Source of the DNA: Elusimicrobiota bacterium
GTDB lineage: Bacteria > CG03 > SLGR01 > JAGXOG01
Length of the DNA: 9,005 nt
NCBI GenBank assembly: GCA_027858455.1
Contig: JAQICQ010000084.1
Span: 1-9,005, forward strand
Direction of reading: 5' to 3'
The notes beneath the pieces were generated by a model. That model made no database searches and was not told the DNA's origin. It was given only the letters and a program-made list of their open reading frames with translations. Made by a program: the position numbers and the translations under genes. Below, one piece after another: positions 1-7,158 of this stretch (position 1 is the stretch's first letter; each line of letters begins with the position of its first letter).

Positions 1-85
1 TCTGATTTAAATAGAGTTCTTTATTTTCATGAAGAAAAAAATAACTTAATAATCTTTGTGTGACTTTTGAATTAAAAGAAATCAT
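1..85 (-). CDS. 5' end of a putative winged-helix (HTH) protein, runs off the left edge
   Basis: On the minus strand an ATG at 85-83 opens a frame that stays open for 28 codons to the window edge. The peptide begins MISFNSKVTQRLL and continues through SYFFLHENKELYLNQ. A GGAGG ribosome binding site at 92-96 lies 6 nt before the ATG, behind a good promoter, so this is a credible gene start despite its short visible length. The pattern (SKVTQRLL, then YFFLHENKELYLNQ) resembles from memory the first helices of small winged-helix proteins that often carry, or are paired with, a minimal nucleotidyltransferase domain. That family placement is inference from 28 residues; the rest lies outside the window. 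The gene is in the same direction as addBA, about 100 nt downstream of addA, but has its own promoter. Two palindromes in the leader suggest regulation by a DNA-binding protein, possibly itself. It could instead be another wHTH regulator. Confidence 0.65.
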   Translation of the reverse strand, partial: MISFNSKVTQRLLSYFFLHENKELYLNQ

Positions 86-91
86 ATAGTG

Positions 92-96
92 CCTCC
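92..96 (-). promoter_or_regulatory. Ribosome binding site of the left-edge gene
   Basis: GGAGG on the minus strand lies 6 nt before the ATG at 85. It supports this start and directly abuts the inner palindrome at 97-114, so a protein bound there, or the RNA hairpin it can form, could mask it. Confidence 0.75.
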
Positions 97-136
97 GGTG
101 TATATCTTTACACCTATCAGTGTATATTTTTACACC
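97..136 (-). promoter_or_regulatory. Tandem pair of 18-bp palindromic operators
   Basis: Two near-identical 18-bp sites read, on the minus strand, GGTGTAAAAATATACACT (136-119) and GGTGTAAAGATATACACC (114-97). The inner site has perfect 6-bp arms (GGTGTA/TACACC); the outer site has 5-bp arms. Their centres are 22 bp apart, about two helical turns, so two dimers would bind the same DNA face. The outer site covers the spacer and -10; the inner covers the start of the transcript up to the ribosome binding site. This layout is typical of a repressor operator. The regulator is not identified; the downstream HTH-like gene is the obvious candidate. As RNA, each could also form a small hairpin. Confidence 0.65.
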
Positions 137-147
137 GCTACTGTCAA
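119..147 (-). promoter_or_regulatory. Sigma-70-type promoter of the left-edge gene
   Basis: On the minus strand TTGACA (147-142) is a perfect -35 box. It is followed by a 17-nt spacer and TACACT (124-119), a 4 of 6 match to TATAAT. Transcription would start near 112, giving a leader of about 27 nt. The -10 lies wholly inside the palindrome at 119-136, so occupation of that site should block the promoter. The promoter is inferred from sequence only. Confidence 0.6.
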
Positions 148-186
148 ATACATTTATATCTTTTACGCGAGATGCATTTCCCGGCT

Positions 187-3100
187 TTAATTGTTAGACA
201 GGTCAAGAAATAATAATTTTGTCTCTTTTACTTCTTCCCCGGTTGCGTCTTCAAATAATTTTTTATATCTTGCCATTTGCGGTTTATAATGTTCTTTCAA
301 AGCTTCTAACGCCTCATTGTCTTTAATTTTGTTGGTTTTGTAATCCACTATCACCCATTTTCCGTCTTTATCTTTAAAAAGAAGGTCTATCGCACCGCTT
401 ATAATAGTATTTTCACTGTCGTTGCAGAGCAAGACAGGAAACTCGGTATATTTTTCTTCTGCTTCTTCTGCTTTTTGCCATAAACTGCTATTAACTGCAT
501 AGTTAATGTGTTTTTTAAGGAGGTTGCTCTTTTCATACTTATTAAAATCCGTCTCTTTGTCCGGATTATTAAATTTATACTGCAATATCTTATGCGCCTG
601 ATTGCCGTGCGCGGCACCGTAACCGTATTTATGGGAACCTTCCCTATCGTCTATATACGAAGGGATTATTTTTTCATATTCCCGTTTATTGAAATTTTTA
701 ATTTGTTTTTCACGGGCACGAAGATAAGAATCATACCCCTTATTGTCCGTTTCAATATCTTCTGATTCCGGATATTCTGTTTCCCCGGGTCTGTCATCGG
801 ACTTGTAATCGGACTTGTAATCGGACTTGTAATCGGACTTGTAATCGGAATAGGCTACTTCTACTTTTTCGGCAGCCTCATACTTGTTCTCTAAAAAGCA
901 TGCAATATCCTTGTAAAATGCCGCATTATTCAGCTTCTCATAAAAAAGTATTATAAGCCGGTCGGAGGCTCTTGTGCAGGCCACATATCTGAGACGCATA
1001 TCTTCCTGCATTGAAAATTCCAGCTCTGTTTTTTTATACTCTTCCCAATTATCCGGCAGGCTCTCAAAATTCTTGCTGTTTTCATAACTCTCCGGCCTGT
1101 TTGCGACAAAGGTTTTGTAATACCGTCCGGCTTCACGGTCTATAAATTGTGTGATAAATCTTTTTTTTGTACCCCCCGCCGACATATCTCCGGTTATTAC
1201 AACAGGGGCTTCAAGCCCTTTTGCCTGGTGTATCGTCATTAACCTGACGCCGGCCGGCCAATCTTCTTCAAGATAAAGAGACTTTTCTTCTTCTTCTCTT
1301 AATTCACTGAATCTTTCTAAAACACCGTAAAATTCAACGCCCTCTTGCGAACTTATTTCTTGAGCTATATCGCAAAGCTTAACCAGGGCGGCCGCACGGC
1401 CCGGACGGTGTAATATCTCGGAATAAAGATAAAGCATCCCGGTAGCTTTTATTATATGATCGGGTAAAAAACTGCCGGGTATATCATAGCTTTCTTTTTT
1501 CAGCCGTTGTAATTTATCTATTGCTTTTTTAGCATCTCCGGAAAGAACTAAAGGGTCAATTTTTTCGTAGTTTAAACTCCCTGCCTTATTGACAATATTA
1601 AATATCTCTGTATCGGTAAGCCCGAAGACAGGCGATTTTAACGCCCCATAAACCGACGCGGTATCTGTTGGAACCGCTACTGCCCTGAAAAGAGAGAGAG
1701 CTTCTCTTACCTCTTCTCTTTCATAAAATTTCTTACCGGATATATTTTCAACCGGTATATTTCTTTCTTCAAGCGCTTTCGCCCAGTCTCCAATATAACT
1801 GCCCCTCCTGAAAAGAATTATTATATCCCCCGGCCCGGCAGCCTGCCGGCCTTTTAGTTTTATCTTCTTTTTTTCAATAGCTTCTTCAAGCCACCGGGCA
1901 AAAAGTTTCTGCTCGCGGGCTCGCAGATACGGCGCCCGCAAACTGTTTTCTCTCTTTTTCCTCTGGAAAATATTTTTCGGATCGTCATCGGCAGAAAGTT
2001 TCATCTTAAGAAGAGTCACTCCGCCGCCTTCTCCTTTATACGGGTCAATTAGTTCATATCCGGGAGAAGAATTGTCTTCCTTTTCTTTTAAGTTTTCTTT
2101 AAAATATTCATTTACAGGGTCCGTTATCCCTTTAAACGAACGGAAATTCTGGGTAAGTTTAAGTATACTGTTTTTATCCCCCTTAAAAAGTTCATTGAAC
2201 TCCTCGTATATTGGAATATCCGCCCGGCGGAACCGAAAGATAGACTGCTTGGGGTCTCCTACGACAAATAATTTGCCCGGGACTATATTTAATTCTCTCC
2301 AGTTATCTATGTTATCATTGTCCGAAGACAGAATGGCTATAACCTCAGCCTGGACAGGATCGGTATCCTGGAATTCGTCAACAAGTATCATCTTGTATTT
2401 ATCCCTGAAATAATTCCGGACATTCTTATTGTTTTTTAAAATATCTCTTGTCTTTACAAGAGCATCCACAAAAGTAATTACACTGTGGATTTTCTTGTAC
2501 TCCGCGAAATATTTACTGAAATGACCGTTTAAGTCCAAAGCAATATTATAAAGAAAATCCGATATCAGCTTGTTTATCTCTTTTAATTTTACTTTTGAGA
2601 TCTCCCACTCTCTTATGCCTATGTTTTTGGCCCCGTCCTTATCCCAGTTATTCTTATCGTCCTTTTTTACTTGCGCGGTGGTTTTAAGCTGAGATAAAAA
2701 TGTTAGTTTGGCTTCGTCGGCGCTTCCTTTAAGATTTTTCCAGGTTTTTTTAATTCTTTTAAGGTCACGGCAATATGCATCGTTTTCCGGGGCATTGCAT
2801 TTTTCCATACTTTCGGGAATCCATTTAATAAAATCGCCGAACATCTCTAAAACAGTTTTCATAAAATCTTCCCAGCTATCGGGAGCTTTTGCTCTGCCGG
2901 ACAGCTCGAGATCAGGATAATTAACCGTTTCAAAACAAAAATCCTTAAAAGAACCAATGGAGACAGAAAGGACCTCCATAGAATTAAACAGATCGTCATA
3001 ACGATTAAATCCCGCAATCTTTTCTTCCATATAGCCGGCCCATATATTCTCGGATATATTTCCCTCTTCTTCAAGTATCCTTACTTCTGAATCCAGATCC

Positions 3101-3462
3101 GCCTCCAGGGGCCTTTCTGAAAGCATCCGCTGGTAAAAAGAATGGATAGTTGAGATGTCGCAGTTCCCTATACTTTCTATTATATTCTGAATATTTTCTT
3201 TTTCTGCCTGTGTAATATTTTTCGCAGACTGTTTATCAAATAAGCTTAAAAGTATTCTTGACCTTAATTCGTCGGCGGCTTTATTTGTAAATGTTATGGC
3301 CGCTATTTCCCGGGGTTTAACTATGTTTTCTAAAAGAGCATTAGTTATGCGGTCAACCAGGCAGGTGGTCTTTCCCGTTCCCGCCGAGGCTTCAACCAAA
3401 AAACTTGAGCTGAAATCCGTTCTTATTTTTTTTCTGATATCATTGTCTATAGGACCGGTCAC
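187..3462 (-). CDS. addA: AddA-type helicase-nuclease subunit (UvrD/RecB family)
   Basis: This is a 1091-aa ATP-dependent 3'-5' DNA helicase with a C-terminal nuclease, the catalytic subunit of an AddAB complex that resects double-strand breaks for RecA-dependent repair and degrades linear DNA. SF1A motifs appear in order: Walker A ASAGTGKT (25-32, K31), Ia AAITFTNKAA (54-63), STIHSFY (104-110), motif II LVDEFQDTD (360-368), motif III VVGDPKQSIFRFR (400-412), motif IV LTQNFRS (436-442), motif V VRLMTIHQAKGLE (739-751) and motif VI RYVACTRASDRL (825-836). The RecB-type nuclease is intact: H957, D1026 in GAIDLL, DYKT (1040-1043) and QxxxY (Q1062, Y1066). The start is GTG, with a GAGGAAG ribosome binding site inside the end of addB about 8 nt upstream. 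addB ends 1 nt before the GTG, so the two are surely translationally coupled. An in-frame (YKSD)4 repeat at residues 873-888 lies in the linker between helicase and nuclease. Length is slightly below that of typical AddA (about 1200 aa). Confidence 0.96.
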   Translation of the reverse strand: MTGPIDNDIRKKIRTDFSSSFLVEASAGTGKTTCLVDRITNALLENIVKPREIAAITFTNKAADELRSRILLSLFDKQSAKNITQAEKENIQNIIESIGNCDISTIHSFYQRMLSERPLEADLDSEVRILEEEGNISENIWAGYMEEKIAGFNRYDDLFNSMEVLSVSIGSFKDFCFETVNYPDLELSGRAKAPDSWEDFMKTVLEMFGDFIKWIPESMEKCNAPENDAYCRDLKRIKKTWKNLKGSADEAKLTFLSQLKTTAQVKKDDKNNWDKDGAKNIGIREWEISKVKLKEINKLISDFLYNIALDLNGHFSKYFAEYKKIHSVITFVDALVKTRDILKNNKNVRNYFRDKYKMILVDEFQDTDPVQAEVIAILSSDNDNIDNWRELNIVPGKLFVVGDPKQSIFRFRRADIPIYEEFNELFKGDKNSILKLTQNFRSFKGITDPVNEYFKENLKEKEDNSSPGYELIDPYKGEGGGVTLLKMKLSADDDPKNIFQRKKRENSLRAPYLRAREQKLFARWLEEAIEKKKIKLKGRQAAGPGDIIILFRRGSYIGDWAKALEERNIPVENISGKKFYEREEVREALSLFRAVAVPTDTASVYGALKSPVFGLTDTEIFNIVNKAGSLNYEKIDPLVLSGDAKKAIDKLQRLKKESYDIPGSFLPDHIIKATGMLYLYSEILHRPGRAAALVKLCDIAQEISSQEGVEFYGVLERFSELREEEEKSLYLEEDWPAGVRLMTIHQAKGLEAPVVITGDMSAGGTKKRFITQFIDREAGRYYKTFVANRPESYENSKNFESLPDNWEEYKKTELEFSMQEDMRLRYVACTRASDRLIILFYEKLNNAAFYKDIACFLENKYEAAEKVEVAYSDYKSDYKSDYKSDYKSDDRPGETEYPESEDIETDNKGYDSYLRAREKQIKNFNKREYEKIIPSYIDDREGSHKYGYGAAHGNQAHKILQYKFNNPDKETDFNKYEKSNLLKKHINYAVNSSLWQKAEEAEEKYTEFPVLLCNDSENTIISGAIDLLFKDKDGKWVIVDYKTNKIKDNEALEALKEHYKPQMARYKKLFEDATGEEVKETKLLFLDLSNN
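796..849 (-). repeat. 12-bp in-frame tandem repeat inside addA
   Basis: On the plus strand the unit ATCGGACTTGTA occurs four times without mismatch (796-807, 808-819, 820-831, 832-843), followed by a half unit ATCGGA (844-849). On the coding strand this gives Tyr-Lys-Ser-Asp four times, in the poorly conserved linker between helicase motif VI and the nuclease domain. Because the unit is a multiple of three, gain or loss of copies changes linker length without breaking the frame. Confidence 0.95.
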
Positions 3463-3480
3463 CTTATGCTTCCTCTACCG
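3463..3480 (-). promoter_or_regulatory. Coupled addB stop / addA GTG start with ribosome binding site
   Basis: Reading leftward, GAGGAAG is followed by the addB stop TAA, one G, and then the GTG of addA. The Shine-Dalgarno sequence lies inside the last codons of addB, about 8 nt from GTG. This arrangement favours re-initiation by ribosomes finishing addB and equal subunit supply, and it decides for the GTG start. Confidence 0.8.
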
Positions 3481-6319
3481 TTTTTCGGTATTCTTTGGTA
3501 GTGCCTTCGGGGGTTTCAATGTCTTTGCCGGGGCATATATTCTTATAATCGCAATATTTACAACTACCATTATTCTCAGGGAACGAGCCCTCTCTTATCA
3601 TACAGAGCAAACTGTCAAGAAGAACACGGTATCTCTCCGTTTCCAATTCAAGCTTTTCTCCTTCATATTTTTCTATTGAAAACCCGCCTTTGTAGGTACA
3701 GAAATAATATAAAGATTTAATAGAAACTATATCAAGCTTATCGCTGTAAGCTTTTTTAAAAAGTATCGGGTAAATAATATGCTGCAGGTATGTCCTCTCC
3801 ATGAAAGCGTCTTTAGAGTCTACCTTGTTTTTCCCTGTCTTGTAATCAATTAAAAGATAACCTCCTCCGCCGTTTGAATCAACGCGGTCTATTATCCCTT
3901 TTATATTTACCTTTGAACCGCCCATTGAAGTTTCTGCCGGTGCTTTTGCAAAAAGCTCCGGATCCGGATTTAGGGCATGGGGAACGCCGGCGGCTACCTC
4001 GAAATAAGCAGGTTCGTAATCATCTTCAATCTTTATATCGTGAGAAAAATAATGGCGGAGAGTATTATTAACCCGGTTTTTCGCGCTCTTTAAAAGGTGT
4101 TTATTCGGCGGGGGGAAATCCAAAACATATTTTTCAAGAACTTCCGCGCCGGTTTGAAGCAGTATTTTTTCTTTCGGCTCTATATTTTCCCCTCTAACTT
4201 TTCTGTAAAATTCACAGAGTATCTCATGTATAAGAGACCCCCACTGCATATGATCCAGCCATGCAAACGATTCAATCTCAGAAAAATCTTCTTCAGAAAG
4301 ATAAAGCAATTTCTCATAAAAAAATGAAAGAGGGCATCTTATTATAGAAGAAAACTGCGACGGGGAATAAGCTCTCTCTGTAAGTTTTTCTTTTAGCCCG
4401 TCAATGCTGACTTTACCGGCGAAATCCGTAATATCCCGGGATTTGCGGTCATCTAATACTTTCCGATAATTCTTTAAATTAGGAAACACCTCCAAAGAAC
4501 GCGGAGAACCGCTCCCTGATGATTTTATATACCCCTCTATCGTTCCCGCTCTGCCGGGCAGGCGCCTCTGCAGTCCGCCATACTCTTCCAGTTTATTTAT
4601 ATCTCCGGGTTCTCCTTTGAGGGCCCGGTAAATTTCAAAAAGAGAGGACGAAGGCATGAGCTGTTGGCCTGTCACCTTATCGTTTGCCGACCATGAGAAG
4701 GTCAGTTTTTTACTTACTGCGGCAAACATGTCAATAAAATCTTTTCTGGTTTTTTCAGTATAAATATCGCTGTCTGTGAAGATTTTTTCTGAATGAGTTT
4801 CATTAAATGCATCTCTTTCGGGATAAAGGAATATCGGGTCAGCCGGAATCTGCGCAGAAAAGTTGCGGTGATTCAGCCCCGCATAAACAACTCTCTTAAA
4901 ATTACCTCCGTTTATGCCTTTAATATCAGAGACATAGACGGAATTCCCGTCCGGCATAGCGCGGGAAGTCATTTTTACTTTTATTCTCCCTGCAAGTTTT
5001 TCGGTGAGCGCCACAGGATTATTTAAAAAATAACTGTTTTTTTCCAGCTTTAAGAGAAGACCTTCCAGTGCATCTATGGCCTGGTTTTCTTCCTCATCCC
5101 TGCCCTCAATACAGTTTTCAATAATAGCAAGATAAGGCCGGGCAGAGTATATCCCTTTTTCTATATCTTCCTGCGCCGTTTGAAAAATATCCGCTGCGGT
5201 TTCAGCTAACTTTTTCAGGTATTTCAGTTCTTTATTATTGCTGTTCTTCTTTTTCTTGATTTCTTTTTCAAGAAATTTCGAGAAATCGTTCATCGGCCGG
5301 TTTTTCTTATGGTCACTTATTATTTTCCCGCATTTACTGACGCTGATATCTTTATCTTTCTTCAGAACAGAAGAACTTAATATTTCCCTTAACGGGCGGC
5401 ACCGGCTCTCATTTTCCAATAGCCGCAAGAAAGAAAGAAAGAGGCGTACTGATTTAAAAGAAATCAAAGGAAGCCCGCCGCCGGGGGTTATTTCTATATT
5501 CAGCTGCTTTGCTTCATACTTAACCCGGGATATTTCTCCTATATAGTCCGCAAGCCCTATGGCCGCCCCTCCCGCGTGTCCTTCCTGAAGAAGTTTTTCC
5601 ATCACTCCCTTTATCTCTTCGGCAGGGTGGGGATATGCCGCCAGTTCAACGAAAACAGGGCTTAACCGCTCCTCTTTAAAGCCGGCTGCAATGCCGGAAT
5701 GAGGAGCCGTAGTTTCATTACAAAATTTATATACTTCATTGTTTTCAGAAAGCCTCTTAAGCAGCTTGCGCTCAGTCGCAGTAAATATGTTTTCTTCATA
5801 AATATATAAGGTGTCAGATTTTTTTGCCGCTTTTTCAAGAGCATTTTTATATATTTCATCAGGGGTAATAAAACCCTCTTTCTTATAAAGTTCTTTCAGC
5901 TTCCGGACCAGTTTAATTATATCGTTCCATTTTTTCTTATTGTTGTTTTCTTTCAGCTTACCGAGCTCTACTCCCGACGCCATTATTTCCTTTATTACAG
6001 AACCGAGATGCTCGACAAGCTTAGGCTTCTCTTTATACCCGCTAAAATATGAATTCTTATCAATAATCTCGTCAAGCGCGGAATAGAGAAGAGAACTGTA
6101 TTTTTCATTATCTGGGGTTTTAATTTCTTCTGCTCCGGCGATATTTATCGGCAATTCTTTGATATCAATAACCCGGGTATTAACTACTTTTTCAAATAAA
6201 GACGCGAGGGTTACGGGAAATAGTAAGGCTTTTGATTTTGTCCCGACAACTATTGTTTTAGGCGTTCGGGTACGGAGGTGTTTCTTTAAATCTTCTTTTT
6301 TAATATTTTTTATAGCCAT
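3464..6319 (-). CDS. addB: AddB-like subunit with iron-sulfur PD-(D/E)XK nuclease domain
   Basis: This 951-aa protein is the likely partner of AddA; in known AddAB complexes AddB contributes the second nuclease, which cuts the opposite strand. The C-terminal nuclease shows H698 (GSLIHEIL), D811 (GIIDRVD), D825 and K827 (LLIDYKTGK), and Q846/Y850 (YLQHIIYP). The four cysteines of the AddB-type 4Fe-4S cluster are present: C662 (RCPLSFFY) far upstream, then C920, C923 and C929 (CX2CX5C), which would clamp the nuclease fold. The N-terminus has a hydrophobic strand (KTIVVGTKSKALLF, 21-34) where AddB proteins such as that of Bacillus carry a GxxGxGKT loop, but no Walker A is visible. Middle regions are poorly conserved, as is usual for this family, and the protein is shorter than the roughly 1150-1170 aa of Bacillus AddB. 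The start ATG at 6319 is the only reasonable one (an in-frame stop lies just upstream) but has no clear ribosome binding site. It is first in the addB-addA operon. Confidence 0.92.
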   Translation of the reverse strand: MAIKNIKKEDLKKHLRTRTPKTIVVGTKSKALLFPVTLASLFEKVVNTRVIDIKELPINIAGAEEIKTPDNEKYSSLLYSALDEIIDKNSYFSGYKEKPKLVEHLGSVIKEIMASGVELGKLKENNNKKKWNDIIKLVRKLKELYKKEGFITPDEIYKNALEKAAKKSDTLYIYEENIFTATERKLLKRLSENNEVYKFCNETTAPHSGIAAGFKEERLSPVFVELAAYPHPAEEIKGVMEKLLQEGHAGGAAIGLADYIGEISRVKYEAKQLNIEITPGGGLPLISFKSVRLFLSFLRLLENESRCRPLREILSSSVLKKDKDISVSKCGKIISDHKKNRPMNDFSKFLEKEIKKKKNSNNKELKYLKKLAETAADIFQTAQEDIEKGIYSARPYLAIIENCIEGRDEEENQAIDALEGLLLKLEKNSYFLNNPVALTEKLAGRIKVKMTSRAMPDGNSVYVSDIKGINGGNFKRVVYAGLNHRNFSAQIPADPIFLYPERDAFNETHSEKIFTDSDIYTEKTRKDFIDMFAAVSKKLTFSWSANDKVTGQQLMPSSSLFEIYRALKGEPGDINKLEEYGGLQRRLPGRAGTIEGYIKSSGSGSPRSLEVFPNLKNYRKVLDDRKSRDITDFAGKVSIDGLKEKLTERAYSPSQFSSIIRCPLSFFYEKLLYLSEEDFSEIESFAWLDHMQWGSLIHEILCEFYRKVRGENIEPKEKILLQTGAEVLEKYVLDFPPPNKHLLKSAKNRVNNTLRHYFSHDIKIEDDYEPAYFEVAAGVPHALNPDPELFAKAPAETSMGGSKVNIKGIIDRVDSNGGGGYLLIDYKTGKNKVDSKDAFMERTYLQHIIYPILFKKAYSDKLDIVSIKSLYYFCTYKGGFSIEKYEGEKLELETERYRVLLDSLLCMIREGSFPENNGSCKYCDYKNICPGKDIETPEGTTKEYRKTVEEA

Positions 6320-6327
6320 TTATATTA

Positions 6328-6357
6328 TTTTTACCATATTTCCCGCTCTCTTCGCAA
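6328..6357 (-). promoter_or_regulatory. Possible addBA promoter
   Basis: On the minus strand TTGCGA (6357-6352, 4 of 6) is followed by an 18-nt spacer and TAAAAA (6333-6328, 4 of 6), with a TGG just before the -10 as in extended -10 promoters. The start would fall at about 6321, only 1-2 nt before the addB ATG, giving a nearly leaderless message. That fits the lack of a ribosome binding site but is weak evidence, since AT-rich DNA easily gives such matches. Confidence 0.3.
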
Positions 6358-6440
6358 CTTAATGACAGTTCTAATCTCTTACTCCGGGTTTTCTATATAA
6401 TAACTTTATCATATCAGGGAGGAACCTTCCCGCCGCAAAA

Positions 6441-6478
6441 CGTTCAGAAAAATGACAACAATTTGTCATTTTTTAGCG
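6441..6478. repeat. Palindromic repeat, copy 1
   Basis: The core AAAAATGACAA, loop CAAT, TTGTCATTTTT forms a perfect 11-bp stem with a 4-nt loop. It is framed by CGTTCAG on the left and TAGCG on the right. The frame matches that of a second palindrome at 8749-8785 while the stem interior differs. The stem is too AT-rich to be a strong terminator, but the run of Ts on either strand could give weak bidirectional termination between the toxin gene and addB. Confidence 0.8.
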
Positions 6479-6494
6479 GAACATACTTGTTTCT
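6463..6494. repeat. 28-33 nt dispersed repeat, single copy near addB
   Basis: This segment matches 8973-9005 in about 28 of 33 aligned positions. The shared pattern is TTGTC-TTT-TTAG followed by GAACA-ACTTGTTTCT. It overlaps the right arm of the palindrome at 6441-6478, showing that the two repeat types are joined as modules. Confidence 0.75.
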
Positions 6495-6517
6495 TCGCGA
6501 GCAGCGCGAGCGGCAGG

Positions 6518-6551
6518 GGTTTTATAATGAAATTAGAACCGTCCCCTTTTT
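6518..6551 (+). repeat. GAACCGTCCCC repeat, copy 1
   Basis: GGTTTT, then ATAATGAAATTAGAACC, then GTCCCCTTTTT. It aligns to 8551-8585 with two substitutions and one T indel over about 34 nt, in the same orientation. The first half is an imperfect AT palindrome, the second the invariant AGAACCGTCCCCTTTTT. No transposase is nearby, so this may be a non-autonomous or dispersed intergenic element. Confidence 0.85.
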
Positions 6552-6599
6552 ACTTTTTACCCATGATCAATTACCTTAAGCCGAGAAAAAGATATTTAA

Positions 6600-6917
6600 T
6601 TACTCTAAAGCCAATTCAATTTGGAGGGCGGTATTAATGCTAATCATAACATCGGAAGATAGTGTAGTTATTTTTTTGCCGAGTTCATCCTTGTTAATAG
6701 TAAAAATGGAATCCGCTTGAAACTTAGTAGGATTAGTTAAACCTTCTGTAACTAATACTTCCATAGGATAGACTTTATCTATATTTTGCCCGGTCCCCGG
6801 GATAATTACAACATCACTGCTGTAACGGTTTCCCTGATCGTTTGAAACGACAAGAAGAGGGCGTATTTTCTTTTTGCCCGGTCCCCAAAAAACTTCACCA
6901 CGTCGGGGAAAGTTCAT
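6600..6917 (-). CDS. mazF: MazF/PemK-type endoribonuclease toxin
   Basis: A 105-aa protein with the MazF/PemK fold pattern. The N-terminus RRGEVFW (5-11) matches the RRGD-V-W opening strand. IRPLLVVSND (18-27) carries the conserved Arg (R19), expected in the active site. VVIIPGT (36-42) supplies the candidate catalytic Thr (T42), and TKFQADSIFTINKDEL (residues 64-79) matches the conserved stretch leading to the final helix. In this family the toxin cuts single-stranded RNA at short sequence motifs and halts growth; the antitoxin beside it neutralises it. The usual PIT or PLT motif before the catalytic Thr is PGT here, so the loop is slightly atypical. The length is near the usual 110-115 aa and the protein looks intact. 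Its ATG overlaps the antitoxin stop by 4 nt (ATGA), and no Shine-Dalgarno sequence precedes it, so toxin synthesis should depend on antitoxin translation. Confidence 0.93.
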   Translation of the reverse strand: MNFPRRGEVFWGPGKKKIRPLLVVSNDQGNRYSSDVVIIPGTGQNIDKVYPMEVLVTEGLTNPTKFQADSIFTINKDELGKKITTLSSDVMISINTALQIELALE

Positions 6918-7135
6918 GATTTTTCTGTTTTTTCTTGTCTTCTTATAACTTTTTTTTGAGCTTTGCGAAGGTCAGTGTAAGATTCGGATTTCTGAATATA
7001 GTATTCTTTCATTTTTTCTTCCCTTAATTTATTAAGGGAAACATGAATAATTTTTGAGACGGACCCGAATTGGTTTTTTTGTTCATTTAAAAATTTTTCG
7101 TCCGAATCCGGTAAATAAATAGAATGTCTGGCCAT
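6914..7135 (-). CDS. Ribbon-helix-helix antitoxin of the MazEF-like pair
   Basis: A 73-aa protein encoded just upstream of the MazF-like toxin and overlapping it by 4 nt. Residues 2-8 (ARHSIYL) form the expected beta strand for minor-variant ribbon-helix-helix DNA recognition. Residues about 10-23 (DSDEKFLNEQKNQF) and 25-45 (SVSKIIHVSLNKLREEKMKEY) form the two helices. The tail from about 46 to 73 is highly charged and lysine-rich and is likely the segment that wraps the toxin. It resembles the RHH antitoxins paired with MazF in Firmicutes more than E. coli MazE (a swapped-hairpin fold). A perfect AAGGAGGT site (7143-7150) 7 nt before the ATG ensures strong translation. An inverted repeat within its promoter is the likely autorepression site. 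The assignment rests on context and predicted fold, as sequence identity in this group is low. Confidence 0.86.
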   Translation of the reverse strand: MARHSIYLPDSDEKFLNEQKNQFGSVSKIIHVSLNKLREEKMKEYYIQKSESYTDLRKAQKKVIRRQEKTEKS

Positions 7136-7142
7136 TTGTAAT

Positions 7143-7150
7143 ACCTCCTT
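7143..7150 (-). promoter_or_regulatory. Strong ribosome binding site of the antitoxin gene
   Basis: AAGGAGGT on the minus strand, 7 nt before the ATG, is a near-perfect anti-SD match. The toxin has none, so the antitoxin is favoured at translation. Confidence 0.9.
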
Positions 7151-7158
7151 TTATTATA

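Larger units (their letters stand above)
6320..6599. other. Intergenic region between addB and the toxin gene, made largely of repeats
   Basis: No gene is supported on either strand. The left part holds the possible addBA promoter. The centre holds a 38-nt palindrome (6441-6478), a copy of the 28-nt repeat family (6463-6494) overlapping it, and a copy of the GAACCGTCCCC repeat (6518-6551). A short GC-rich stretch (about 6496-6515, GCGAGCAGCGCGAGCGGC) separates the last two. A 61-codon plus-strand frame here is only a by-product of the repeats. Confidence 0.7.

Noticed and set aside
3296..3679. 127-codon plus-strand frame across the addB-addA junction, and the other antisense frames over addA and addB
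   Set aside because: They lie opposite strongly supported coding sequence, have no start signals or recognisable domains, and are shadows of its codon use.
6441..6478. Strong intrinsic terminator
   Set aside because: The stem is almost entirely A-T and its T run is part of the stem; at best weak termination. Better explained as a repeat with a partner at 8749-8785.
6441..6494. Integron attC site
   Set aside because: The GTT and palindrome suggested it, but matched RYYYAAC and GTTRRRY core boxes are absent and no integrase is present.
6452..6637. 61-codon plus-strand frame
   Set aside because: It is built from the palindrome and repeats and runs antisense into the end of the toxin gene.
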